From NCBI RefSeq assembly GCF_028765545.1, contig NZ_JARACP010000023.1:1-46879 (forward strand): a DNA stretch of 46,879 bases, in the 5' to 3' direction. Positions 17,316 through 25,817 of this stretch are shown piece after piece. Every line of letters starts with the position of its first letter. Position 1 is the stretch's first letter. This stretch comes from Aliivibrio sp. S4MY1. Its GTDB lineage: Bacteria; Pseudomonadota; Gammaproteobacteria; Enterobacterales; Vibrionaceae. The notes under the pieces were generated by a model. That model did no database searches. It was not told where the DNA came from and saw only the letters and a program-made list of their open reading frames with translations. The position numbers and the translations under genes are program-made.

Positions 17316-18989
17316 ATGCTTGCCAATATTAAAAAAACTACACTAGCTGCTGCTGTATTAGCAGCAACAACGGGTTTTGCAGCAACAGATGCAGCTGCTC
17401 GTAGTGAGCTAACAGTAGTGCCAGATTTCTACCCTACAATGATCCAAAACTTTAACCCATACTTAGCAACTAACCTTCGTACAACAACTGATTTTGTTTA
17501 CGAACCATTAGTTATCTTTAATGAGATGCACGGTAATAAACCTGTAATGCGTCTTGCTGAAGACTTCCGTATGTCTGACGATCTTATGAGTGTTACTTTT
17601 GACATTCGTAAAGGAGTAAAATGGTCTGATGGTGAGAAATTCACAGCGGATGATGTGATTTATTCTTACCAACTATTAAAAGACAAGCCTGAGCTTGATC
17701 AACGTGGTATCAATAAATGGGTAACAAAAGTTGAACGCGTAAACGAATATCAAGTTAAATTTAGCCTATCTGAAGCTAACTCAAACGTTCCATACGAAAT
17801 TTCATTAGTTCCAATCGTTGCTGAACACATTTGGTCTAAAGTTGAAAACCCAACAACGTTTACTAACGAAAATCCAGTAGGTACAGGTCCATTTACTGAA
17901 ATTGATACTTTTACACCACAACTTTATATTCAATGTCGTAACCCGAATTACTGGGATAACGACAACCTAGATGTAGACTGTTTACGTGTACCTCAAATCG
18001 CAAACAACGACCAATTATTAGGTAAAGTAGTTAACTCAGAACTTGATTGGACTTCATCTTTCATTCCTGACATTGACCGTACTTACGCTTCAGCAAGTCC
18101 TAACCACCAATACTGGTACCCGCCATCAGGTACACAAGCATTCATGGTTAACTTCAAAAACCCTGATGCAGCTAAAAATGAAGCACTAACAAACGTTGAG
18201 TTCCGTCGCGCTATGGGTATGGCTCTTGATCGTCAAACCATCATTGATATCGCATTCTACGGCGGCGGTACTGTGAATGATTTCGCATCTGGTCTTGGTT
18301 ATGCATTTGAAGCATGGTCTGATGAAGCTATTCATAACAAGTACAAGAAATTCAATACATACAATGTTGAAGCGGCTCAAAAGCAACTAGCTAAAGCAGG
18401 CTTTAAAGACATTAACGGTGATGGATATGTTGAAACTCCATCAGGTAAATCGTTTGAGCTTCTAGTGCAATCACCAAATGGTTGGACTGACTTCAACAAC
18501 ACGGTTCAACTTGCTGTTGAGCAACTAGATGAAGTTGGTATTAAAGCAAAAGCTCGTACTCCAGAGTTTGCGGTTTACAACCAAGCGATGTTAGATGCAA
18601 CTTATGATGTAGCTTACACTAACTACTTCCACGGTGCCGATCCTCACCTATACTGGAACAGTGCTTATAACTCAGCACTTCAAAATGGTGATGGTATGCC
18701 ACGTTTCGCAATGCACTACTTCAAAGATGCGAAACTGGATGCACTACTTGATAGCTTCTACAAAACAGCTGACCGTGATGAGCAACTAGAAATCGCTCAT
18801 GGCATTCAGAAAATCATTGCAGAGAATCAAGTAACAATCCCTGTAATGTCTGGTGCTTACATGTACCAATACAACACTAAACGCTTCACTGGTTGGTGGA
18901 ACGAGAAGAATCCTAAGGGTCGTCCAAATATCTGGGCAGGTATCCCTGAGCGTCTTCTACACGTTCTTGACCTAAAACCTGTTAAGTAA
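17316..18989 (+). CDS. Periplasmic chitin-oligosaccharide-binding protein (CBP)
   Basis: Solute-binding protein of the peptide/oligosaccharide family (SBP_bac_5), 557 residues. A cleavable signal peptide (about 1-28) ends in DAAA before RSELTVV. The typical FVYEPLVIF and GVKWSDGEKFTADDVIYSYQLL stretches are present. It captures (GlcNAc)n in the periplasm, delivers it to the ABC permeases encoded next, and in V. cholerae also gates ChiS activity. It is the first gene of the operon. Hairpins after its stop probably keep its message more abundant than that of the transporter genes. Confidence 0.93.
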   Translation: MLANIKKTTLAAAVLAATTGFAATDAAARSELTVVPDFYPTMIQNFNPYLATNLRTTTDFVYEPLVIFNEMHGNKPVMRLAEDFRMSDDLMSVTFDIRKGVKWSDGEKFTADDVIYSYQLLKDKPELDQRGINKWVTKVERVNEYQVKFSLSEANSNVPYEISLVPIVAEHIWSKVENPTTFTNENPVGTGPFTEIDTFTPQLYIQCRNPNYWDNDNLDVDCLRVPQIANNDQLLGKVVNSELDWTSSFIPDIDRTYASASPNHQYWYPPSGTQAFMVNFKNPDAAKNEALTNVEFRRAMGMALDRQTIIDIAFYGGGTVNDFASGLGYAFEAWSDEAIHNKYKKFNTYNVEAAQKQLAKAGFKDINGDGYVETPSGKSFELLVQSPNGWTDFNNTVQLAVEQLDEVGIKAKARTPEFAVYNQAMLDATYDVAYTNYFHGADPHLYWNSAYNSALQNGDGMPRFAMHYFKDAKLDALLDSFYKTADRDEQLEIAHGIQKIIAENQVTIPVMSGAYMYQYNTKRFTGWWNEKNPKGRPNIWAGIPERLLHVLDLKPVK

Positions 18990-19004
18990 TATGTAACTAT
19001 CTTT

Positions 19005-19027
19005 GCGGTGTACCCCTTGTGCACCGC
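19005..19027 (+). other. Intercistronic hairpin between CBP and permease genes
   Basis: Arms GCGGTGTAC (19005-19013) and GTGCACCGC (19019-19027) with one G-U pair. The stem is GC-rich and has no T-run after it. A second small stem CCTGA/TCAGG follows at about 19088-19105. The position suggests 3' protection of the CBP message or partial termination, as is common after binding-protein genes of ABC operons. Confidence 0.6.
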
Positions 19028-19136
19028 CTATTCCCCCCTTCCCTACTAGCTAAAGGAATGGCGCTCGTCGTCAGGGGTTTTTATGTCCTGATTTCCAGGT
19101 CAGGCAAACAATATCTGGATGAGTAAGGTGTGAGTT

Positions 19137-20123
19137 ATGGGATTTTTTCTAAGACGTTTATCGTTCTATTTTATTGCGTTGGTCGTTGCTGCAACGATTA
19201 ACTTCATCATTCCGCGAGCAATGCCAGGTGATCCTGTTGTCATGATGTTCGCTAATGCAACCACTCAGGTAACTCCTGAGCGTATCGAGGCGATGAAACA
19301 ACTGCTTGGTTTTGTTGATGGCCCTCTATACGAGCAATACTTTATCTACATCAAAAACATTCTAACTTGGGATCTAGGTACTTCTATCAAGTTCTACCCT
19401 TTAAGTGTAAATACACTATTAGGCGGCGCATTTGGTTGGTCTCTATTTCTTGCTGGTACCGCGGTTGTTTTGTCTTTCTCTTTAGGTTCAATCCTAGGTA
19501 TTTTCGCAGCGTGGAAACGCGGCAGTGCTTATGACACATTCATCTCTCCTGGGATGCTGGTTATTCAAGCTGTCCCACAAGTAGTTATTGCTATGCTTGC
19601 CATGTTTACTTTTGCTGTCGGCTTAAAATGGTTCCCAACAGGGTATGCGTATACCCCAGGTGTTATTCCTGATTGGACAAGTTGGGCATTTATCAAAGAT
19701 GTTGCTTATCATGCAATACTTCCACTGTTATGTGCTTCAATCGTTCAAATTGGTGGTTTCCTAATTAACATGCGTAACAACATGATTAACCTACTTGGTG
19801 AAGATTACATCACCATGGCTAAAGGAAAGGGATTAAGCGAAAACCGAGTTGTATTTAACTATGCTGCACGAAACGCAATGCTTCCAAGTGTTACTGCTTT
19901 ATCAATGTCACTAGGTATGGCGATTGGTGGTCAATTAATCGTTGAGATTATCTTTAACTACCCAGGTCTTGGTTCTGTACTATTTAACGCTATCACATCT
20001 CGTGACTACCAAGTTCTTCAAGGTCAGCTTCTTATCATGACTCTGTTCATGCTGTTCTTTAACCTTCTTGCTGACATGTTATATGTTGTTCTAGACCCTC
20101 GCCTACGCAAGGGAGGAAAATAA
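19137..20123 (+). CDS. Chitin-oligosaccharide ABC transporter permease (DppB-type)
   Basis: A 328-residue inner-membrane permease of the DppB/OppB class with about six membrane helices. It starts with the usual MGFFLRRLSFYFIALVVAATINFIIPRAMPGDP. The ATPase-contact EAA loop is visible as NLLGEDYITMAKGKGLSENRVVFNYAARNAMLP near residues 222-255. It pairs with the next permease, from which it is separated by 2 bp, and the two are translationally linked. Substrate assignment rests on the operon. Confidence 0.92.
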   Translation: MGFFLRRLSFYFIALVVAATINFIIPRAMPGDPVVMMFANATTQVTPERIEAMKQLLGFVDGPLYEQYFIYIKNILTWDLGTSIKFYPLSVNTLLGGAFGWSLFLAGTAVVLSFSLGSILGIFAAWKRGSAYDTFISPGMLVIQAVPQVVIAMLAMFTFAVGLKWFPTGYAYTPGVIPDWTSWAFIKDVAYHAILPLLCASIVQIGGFLINMRNNMINLLGEDYITMAKGKGLSENRVVFNYAARNAMLPSVTALSMSLGMAIGGQLIVEIIFNYPGLGSVLFNAITSRDYQVLQGQLLIMTLFMLFFNLLADMLYVVLDPRLRKGGK

Positions 20124-20125
20124 TA

Positions 20126-21151
20126 ATGAAAGGCTTAATTAAATTACTTTCTGGTAACCCTAAATCTCTATTTGGTTTAGGTATCCTATTCATGTTTATC
20201 TTTATTGCTGTGTTTGCACCATTTCTTAGTGATCACGCACCAGATAAACGTACAGGTAAACCACATGAATACCCAAGCTTTGTTGTAAACGCAGCTCAGA
20301 ATAACCCTGATGGTTGGGTATCTGAAAACCTTGCGACAGATCGCCGTACATTACTAATGTCTAAGAAAGCAGATCACGTAATGGGAACGACTCGCATGGG
20401 TCGCGATGTTTGGTCTCAACTTGCTCATGGTGCTCGTGTATCACTAGCAGTAGGTTTTGGTGCTGGCTTAGTTGTGTGTTTCTTAGCAACGATTATCGGT
20501 ATCTCTGCAGGTTACTTTGGTGGAAAAGTGGATGATGTACTAACAGCAGCAATGAATATCATGCTGGTTATACCTCAATATCCACTGCTATTCGTTCTTG
20601 CTGCCTTTATTGGTGAAGCTGGGCCGATGACTATCGCCCTCATCATAGGGTGTACCTCCTGGGCTTGGGGTGCTCGTGTTATTCGCTCCCAAACCTTAGC
20701 GTTACGTGAGAAAGAATTTGTAAGAGCTGCCGAAGTATTAGGTGAGTCATCATGGCGTATCATCTTTGTTGAGATTCTTCCAAACCTTATCTCAATCGTT
20801 GGTGCTAGTTTTATCGGCTCAGTGATGTATGCAATCATGATGGAAGCAACAATCTCGTTCTTAGGTCTTGGCGACCCAAGTACAATCAGTTGGGGCATCA
20901 TGCTTTACAACGTACAAACATCATCATCAATTCTAATTGGCGCATGGTGGGAATTAATAGCCCCTTGTATGGCTCTGACTATTCTAGCTATCGGTCTTGC
21001 AATGCTGAACTTTGCGGTTGATGAAATTGCAAACCCACAACTACGTTCTCATAAAGGCATGAAGCGCTGGAAAAAACTAGCGGCTCAAGACACTAACGAA
21101 CGTAAACCAGATTTAGGCAAACCAGAATTAAATTGGAACAGGGAAGATTAA
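20126..21151 (+). CDS. Chitin-oligosaccharide ABC transporter permease (DppC-type)
   Basis: A 341-residue partner permease of the DppC/OppC class. The N-terminal helix (about 15-33), a periplasmic stretch, and a GTTRMGRDVWSQLAHGARVSLAVG segment lead into the helical core. The EAA loop is ALREKEFVRAAEVLGESSWRIIFVEILPN near residues 193-222. The C-terminal tail is long and charged. It ends 1 bp before the first ATPase gene, indicating tight coupling. Confidence 0.92.
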   Translation: MKGLIKLLSGNPKSLFGLGILFMFIFIAVFAPFLSDHAPDKRTGKPHEYPSFVVNAAQNNPDGWVSENLATDRRTLLMSKKADHVMGTTRMGRDVWSQLAHGARVSLAVGFGAGLVVCFLATIIGISAGYFGGKVDDVLTAAMNIMLVIPQYPLLFVLAAFIGEAGPMTIALIIGCTSWAWGARVIRSQTLALREKEFVRAAEVLGESSWRIIFVEILPNLISIVGASFIGSVMYAIMMEATISFLGLGDPSTISWGIMLYNVQTSSSILIGAWWELIAPCMALTILAIGLAMLNFAVDEIANPQLRSHKGMKRWKKLAAQDTNERKPDLGKPELNWNRED

Positions 21152-21152
21152 T

Positions 21153-22136
21153 ATGACTGACCCACAAATTTCTATCCGCAATCTATGTGTGGATTACATT
21201 ACTGAATCAGGTGATGTACGAGCAGTAAACAATGTGAGTTTTGACATTGGTAAAGGTGAAGTCTTTGGTCTAGCAGGCGAATCTGGTTGTGGTAAATCAA
21301 CTATTGCATTCTCTTTAATGCGCCTGCATAAGCCGCCTGCATTCATCACTGGTGGTGAGGTTATATTTGATGGTCAAGACATCTTAAAATATAGCGACCC
21401 AAAAATGCAGGCTTTCCGTTGGAGTGAAATGTCAATGGTGTTCCAAAGTGCCATGAACGCATTAAACCCAGTACTTCCGATGGAAGAGCAGTTTTGTGAT
21501 GTAATCATGCGCCATACCACAATGACTCGTGAGCAAGCGATTACTCGCGCTCAAGGTTTATTGGAAATTGTTGATATTCACCCGAGCCGTTTAAGTGATT
21601 ATCCTCACCAGTTCTCTGGTGGTATGCGTCAGCGTTTGGTTATTGCCATTGCATTAGCACTTAACCCTAAAATGATCATTATGGATGAACCAACAACGGC
21701 ACTTGATGTTGTTGTTCAACGTGAAATTTTACAGAAAATTTATGCGCTTAAAGAAGAATTTGGTTTCTCAATTCTATTTATTACGCACGATTTATCGTTA
21801 ATGGTTGAGTTCTCAGATCGCATTGGGATCATGTACTCAGGAGAATTGATCGAGGTTGCCTCTTCAAAAGAGATCTTAACCTCTCCTTACCACCCATATA
21901 CAAAAGGGCTGGGAAGTTCATTCCCACCACTAACGGGGCCAAAAACCAAATTAACGGGTATTCCTGGAAACCCTCTTAATTTATTAGAAATACCGCAAGG
22001 TTGTCGCTTTCAGTCTCGTTGTGATCGTGTACACGAAGCATGCCGTACGATTCCTACACAGCTTCGTCAGATTGAGCCTGGTCACTTGTCAAATTGCCAC
22101 CTTTACGGTGAGACAATTGCACAAGCAAAAGCATAA
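21153..22136 (+). CDS. Chitin-oligosaccharide ABC transporter ATPase (DppD-type)
   Basis: A 327-residue cytosolic ATPase that energises import. Walker A is GESGCGKST (42-50), the signature is SGGMRQR, and Walker B is MIIMDEPTTALD. The C-terminal oligopeptide-transporter extension carries CRFQSRCDRVHEAC, a cysteine cluster found in DppD/OppD proteins, some of which bind an Fe-S cluster. It acts as a heterodimer with the next gene product. Confidence 0.93.
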   Translation: MTDPQISIRNLCVDYITESGDVRAVNNVSFDIGKGEVFGLAGESGCGKSTIAFSLMRLHKPPAFITGGEVIFDGQDILKYSDPKMQAFRWSEMSMVFQSAMNALNPVLPMEEQFCDVIMRHTTMTREQAITRAQGLLEIVDIHPSRLSDYPHQFSGGMRQRLVIAIALALNPKMIIMDEPTTALDVVVQREILQKIYALKEEFGFSILFITHDLSLMVEFSDRIGIMYSGELIEVASSKEILTSPYHPYTKGLGSSFPPLTGPKTKLTGIPGNPLNLLEIPQGCRFQSRCDRVHEACRTIPTQLRQIEPGHLSNCHLYGETIAQAKA

Positions 22137-22158
22137 AACGGATTTTCTGGAGTAAATT

Positions 22159-23154
22159 ATGAGCAAAGCATTTGGCGAATTACTGATTGAAGGTAAAAAT
22201 CTAGTTAAAGATTTCCCTGTAAGCAGTAACGCACTAAAAAACCCAATGATGCGAGCGATCAACGACGTATCATTCAAAATGTACAAAAGTCGTGGTCTTT
22301 CTGTGGTTGGTGAATCAGGTTCTGGTAAATCCACTACAGCAAAAATGATCGCAAAAATGTATGCGCCTACAGGCGGTACAATTGAATACAAAGGTCGTGA
22401 TATTCAAGATATCGTTAAGAAAAGTGACTTAATGAGCTATCGCGAAGGTGTTCAAATGGTTTGGCAAGACCCATTTGGTTCTCTAAACCCTACCCATAAC
22501 ATTTTCCATCATATTGCTCGTCCTCTTCTTATTCACAAGAAAGTGGCTCCGGGTAATAAGAAAGAGTTAGAAGAGCGTGTGTATGATCTTCTTGAACAAG
22601 TAGGTCTAATTCCACCAAAAGAGACTGCGGCTAAATTCCCGCATCAACTTTCAGGTGGTCAACGTCAGCGTGTAAACCTTGCTCGAAATATTGCAGTAGG
22701 TGCCGAAGTAGTACTTGCTGATGAGCCAACATCCATGCTTGATGTATCTATCCGTGCAGGGGTTCTTAACCTGATGGAAGAGATGAAGTTTGAGAAAGAA
22801 ATGTCTCTACTTTACATCACGCACGATATCGCAACTGCTCGTTACATCGCAGAAGATCTCGCGGTAATGTATGTTGGGCATATGGTTGAGTGGGGAGATA
22901 CTGATGAGATCATCCATGATCCTCAGCACCCGTATACTCAATTACTAGTATCAGCAGTGCCAGATCCAAGCAAATCGATCCATACCAAGTTGAAAGGTAA
23001 CAAAGGGGAAATTCCTCTTTGGACACCAGAATCAGCAGGTTGCCCATTTGCCGGCCGTTGTACTCACGTAACAGAAAAATGTAAAGAACGTATGCCTGGC
23101 GTAACAAAACTGTCAGACAACCATTTTGTTCGTTGTTACTTATACGAAAATTAA
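22159..23154 (+). CDS. Chitin-oligosaccharide ABC transporter ATPase (DppF-type)
   Basis: A 331-residue second ATPase with Walker A GESGSGKST (near 51-59), signature LSGGQRQRVNLARN and Walker B VVLADEPTSMLD. The OppF-like C-terminal Cys motif is CPFAGRCTHVTEKC. It starts 22 bp after the DppD-type gene with a GGAG ribosome-binding site. Together with the two permeases and CBP it completes a five-part importer. Confidence 0.93.
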   Translation: MSKAFGELLIEGKNLVKDFPVSSNALKNPMMRAINDVSFKMYKSRGLSVVGESGSGKSTTAKMIAKMYAPTGGTIEYKGRDIQDIVKKSDLMSYREGVQMVWQDPFGSLNPTHNIFHHIARPLLIHKKVAPGNKKELEERVYDLLEQVGLIPPKETAAKFPHQLSGGQRQRVNLARNIAVGAEVVLADEPTSMLDVSIRAGVLNLMEEMKFEKEMSLLYITHDIATARYIAEDLAVMYVGHMVEWGDTDEIIHDPQHPYTQLLVSAVPDPSKSIHTKLKGNKGEIPLWTPESAGCPFAGRCTHVTEKCKERMPGVTKLSDNHFVRCYLYEN

Positions 23155-23202
23155 TTTCATTAGTAATATCGAACAGCAGTAATTGGTATTTTGGAGAAAT
23201 AG

Positions 23203-24921
23203 ATGCAACTGTTAACTAACCATATTGGATATGAAACAAACGGACCGAAATCAGCGGTATTATTGACTACCACTGCCTTAGCACAGCCAATATCAGGTCA
23301 AATTGTTTGTACTCAAACACAAGAGGTAAAACACCGTTTTTCTATTTCTTCATCAAACCAAGTTGCTCATTGGCATCAAGGTTACTTTGCTGAGATCTCA
23401 TTTAATGAATTCTCAGAACAGGGAGAATTCATTCTTGTTATCGAAGGAGCGATTTCTCACCCTTTTATTATCAAAACCAACCTATTAATGAGTCATACAT
23501 TTTCTGATGTTATGCACTACTTTAAATCACAACGTTGTGGCGGAATTTTTGATAAGCAAGATAAGCAAGCCCCTTTATTAAACAGTAATAAAACCGTCGA
23601 TGTTCATGGTGGTTGGTACGATGCGTCTGGTGACGTAAGTAAATACCTCAGTCATTTGTCTTATGCAAATTATCTTAACCCTCAGCAAATTCCGATGGTT
23701 GTTTGGAATATGCTAAAAGGATTAGAACTAACACAAAACCTATCGGATTTTGCCGCATTCTCTCGCACCCGTCTTACGGAAGAGGCGTTATTTGGTGCTG
23801 ACTTCCTAGTTAGAATGCAAAGTCCGGAAGGTTTCTTTTACATGACGGTATTTGACAAGTGGAGCAAGGATATCAATCAACGAGATATCTGTGCTTATGC
23901 AACCCAAGATGGTCTAAAATCTGATGACTATCAAGCAGGATTCCGCCAAGGTGGTGGCGTTTCTATCGCCGCATTGGCCGCAGCATCTCGCTTAGCAACA
24001 GATGGTGAGTATACTCAAGAAGAATATCTCGCAGCAGCAGTAAAAGGTTACTGGCATTTAAAAGAAAACAATCTTAGTTACTTAAATAATGGCAAAGAGA
24101 ATATTATTGATGAATATTGTGCTCTACTTGCCGTTATTGAGCTTTTCAAAACAACTCAAGATAACACCTTCTTAATTGAAGCGCGCACTTGGGCAGATAA
24201 ACTATCAGCTCGTCAACAAAGTGATGATAATTTCTCACATTTCTGGTCAGCGACTGATAATGGCGAACGTCCATATTTTCACGCAGCAGAAGCTGGCCTT
24301 CCTGTTATTACGCTATCTCAATACTTAGAAGTAGAAACGGATAATAGCCGCAAAGCTCATACTCAACTAATTATCAACCAAGCGATTGAATTTGAATTAA
24401 CTGTATCTTCTGAAGTATTCAATCCATTTGGTTACCCAAGACAATATGTAAAACCCGTTAATGGTGAAAAACACAGCGCTTTCTTTGTTGCTCACGACAA
24501 TGAGTCAGGTTATTGGTGGCAAGGAGAAAACGCACGACTCAGCTCTCTTGCTAGCATGAGTTACCTTGTTCTGCCGCACTTGGCATCAACTAATGTAAAA
24601 CAAAAACTCACTGAATTTGCTCAGCATAATTTGAACTGGGTATTAGGCCTAAATCCTTATGACATGTGTATGTTAGACGGTCATGGACACAACAATCCTG
24701 ACTACTTACCTCATTTAGGCTTCTTTAATGCTAAAGGTGGTGTTTGTAACGGTATTACAGGCGGGTTTGACGATGAAGAAGATATCGCATTTAATCCAGC
24801 ACCACACGGTGAGGACATGTTGCAAAACTGGCGTTGGGGCGAACAATGGATCCCTCACGGAGCATGGTATCTATTAGCCATTATGTCTCAATCTGCTTAT
24901 TACTCAGAGAAAGGAGCATAA
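23203..24921 (+). CDS. GH9-family exo-beta-D-glucosaminidase-like enzyme
   Basis: A 572-residue glycoside hydrolase of family 9, with an N-terminal immunoglobulin-like cellulase domain (about 1-90) and an (alpha/alpha)6 catalytic domain. The catalytic-base motif is DASGDVS with Asp140 and Asp144. The likely acid is Glu547 in WRWGEQWIPH. It is often mis-called endoglucanase, but homologues in Vibrio and Photobacterium chitin operons are reported as exo-beta-D-glucosaminidases acting on (partly) deacetylated chitooligosaccharides. There is no signal peptide, so it acts in the cytoplasm on imported sugars. The kinase gene starts 2 bp after its stop. Confidence 0.87.
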   Translation: MQLLTNHIGYETNGPKSAVLLTTTALAQPISGQIVCTQTQEVKHRFSISSSNQVAHWHQGYFAEISFNEFSEQGEFILVIEGAISHPFIIKTNLLMSHTFSDVMHYFKSQRCGGIFDKQDKQAPLLNSNKTVDVHGGWYDASGDVSKYLSHLSYANYLNPQQIPMVVWNMLKGLELTQNLSDFAAFSRTRLTEEALFGADFLVRMQSPEGFFYMTVFDKWSKDINQRDICAYATQDGLKSDDYQAGFRQGGGVSIAALAAASRLATDGEYTQEEYLAAAVKGYWHLKENNLSYLNNGKENIIDEYCALLAVIELFKTTQDNTFLIEARTWADKLSARQQSDDNFSHFWSATDNGERPYFHAAEAGLPVITLSQYLEVETDNSRKAHTQLIINQAIEFELTVSSEVFNPFGYPRQYVKPVNGEKHSAFFVAHDNESGYWWQGENARLSSLASMSYLVLPHLASTNVKQKLTEFAQHNLNWVLGLNPYDMCMLDGHGHNNPDYLPHLGFFNAKGGVCNGITGGFDDEEDIAFNPAPHGEDMLQNWRWGEQWIPHGAWYLLAIMSQSAYYSEKGA

Positions 24922-24923
24922 TC

Positions 24924-25799
24924 ATGACGCATTTATACATAGGTATTGATGGTGGTGGTACGTCTTGTCGCGCTCGAATTCGCAATGCACAAGGTGAGTT
25001 ACTTGGTGAAGCGAAGAGTGGCAGCGCCAACATCTTGCTTGGGGTCGATGTCGCAATGGATTCGATCATTGATGCCATCACTCAAGCTGCTGCACAACAT
25101 AATTTAACTGACGCAGACTTCTCTCGCATGCACGTTGGTTTAGCCCTTGCTGGCGCTGAACAAAAATCCGCTTGGCATAACTTTATGCTACAAGCTCATC
25201 CTTTTGCCTCAATGGTTCTTAATACCGATGCTTACGGCGCTTGCTTAGGTGCTCATAAAGGTAAAAACGGTGCCATTATGATTGCTGGAACTGGCTCTTG
25301 TGGCATCTACATTCAAGATGCTCAGCAACATGTTGTTGGCGGTCGAGAGTTCCCAATATCTGATCAAGGTGGCGGAGCAATTATGGGCCTTAATTTAATT
25401 CAACATACGCTTTTGGCTTCTGATGGTATAAAACCTATGACAGCTCTAACCGAACATGTATTGGCGCACTTTAATCATGATATCGATAGCATCGTTGATT
25501 GGTCTAAAACGGCTCGTCCATGTGATTATGGACAGTTTTCTCCAACTATCTTCGCTCTTGCATTAAAAGGAGATGATCTTGCTATTGAGCTGTTACAGCA
25601 AACAGCTAGCGATATAGAAATGTTCTTAACTGCTTTAAATAAAAAAGGCGCAACACAAATTGCGTTAATGGGAAGTATTGGCGAACGCATTGTTGAGTGG
25701 TTATCCCCTTCTATTCGCCAATATTTAGTACAACCACAATGTGATGCGATTGAAGGTGGCATCATGATGGCAGGAAAAGCAGAACATAACCTGTTCTAG
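24924..25799 (+). CDS. N-acetylglucosamine/glucosamine kinase, BadF/BadG family (GspK-like)
   Basis: ATP-dependent hexosamine kinase of 291 residues in the ASKHA fold. The phosphate-1 loop is YIGIDGGGTSCRARI at the N-terminus and the second phosphate loop is MIAGTGSCGIYI near 113-124. SDQGGGAIMGLNLI also fits BadF/BcrA-type GlcN/GlcNAc kinases. It phosphorylates monomers released by the GH9 and GH20 enzymes. The start is fixed by AAGGAG 8 nt before ATG 24924. The frame is open from 24834, but that would overlap the GH9 gene. In V. cholerae the counterpart is a glucosamine-specific kinase, so the preferred amino sugar is open. Confidence 0.88.
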   Translation: MTHLYIGIDGGGTSCRARIRNAQGELLGEAKSGSANILLGVDVAMDSIIDAITQAAAQHNLTDADFSRMHVGLALAGAEQKSAWHNFMLQAHPFASMVLNTDAYGACLGAHKGKNGAIMIAGTGSCGIYIQDAQQHVVGGREFPISDQGGGAIMGLNLIQHTLLASDGIKPMTALTEHVLAHFNHDIDSIVDWSKTARPCDYGQFSPTIFALALKGDDLAIELLQQTASDIEMFLTALNKKGATQIALMGSIGERIVEWLSPSIRQYLVQPQCDAIEGGIMMAGKAEHNLF

Positions 25800-25817
25800 C
25801 ATTTTTATAAGGAAAAT

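Noticed and set aside
20575..20901. 108-aa minus-strand frame opposite the DppC-type permease
   Set aside because: It mirrors the codons of a conserved EAA-loop region; no start signal.
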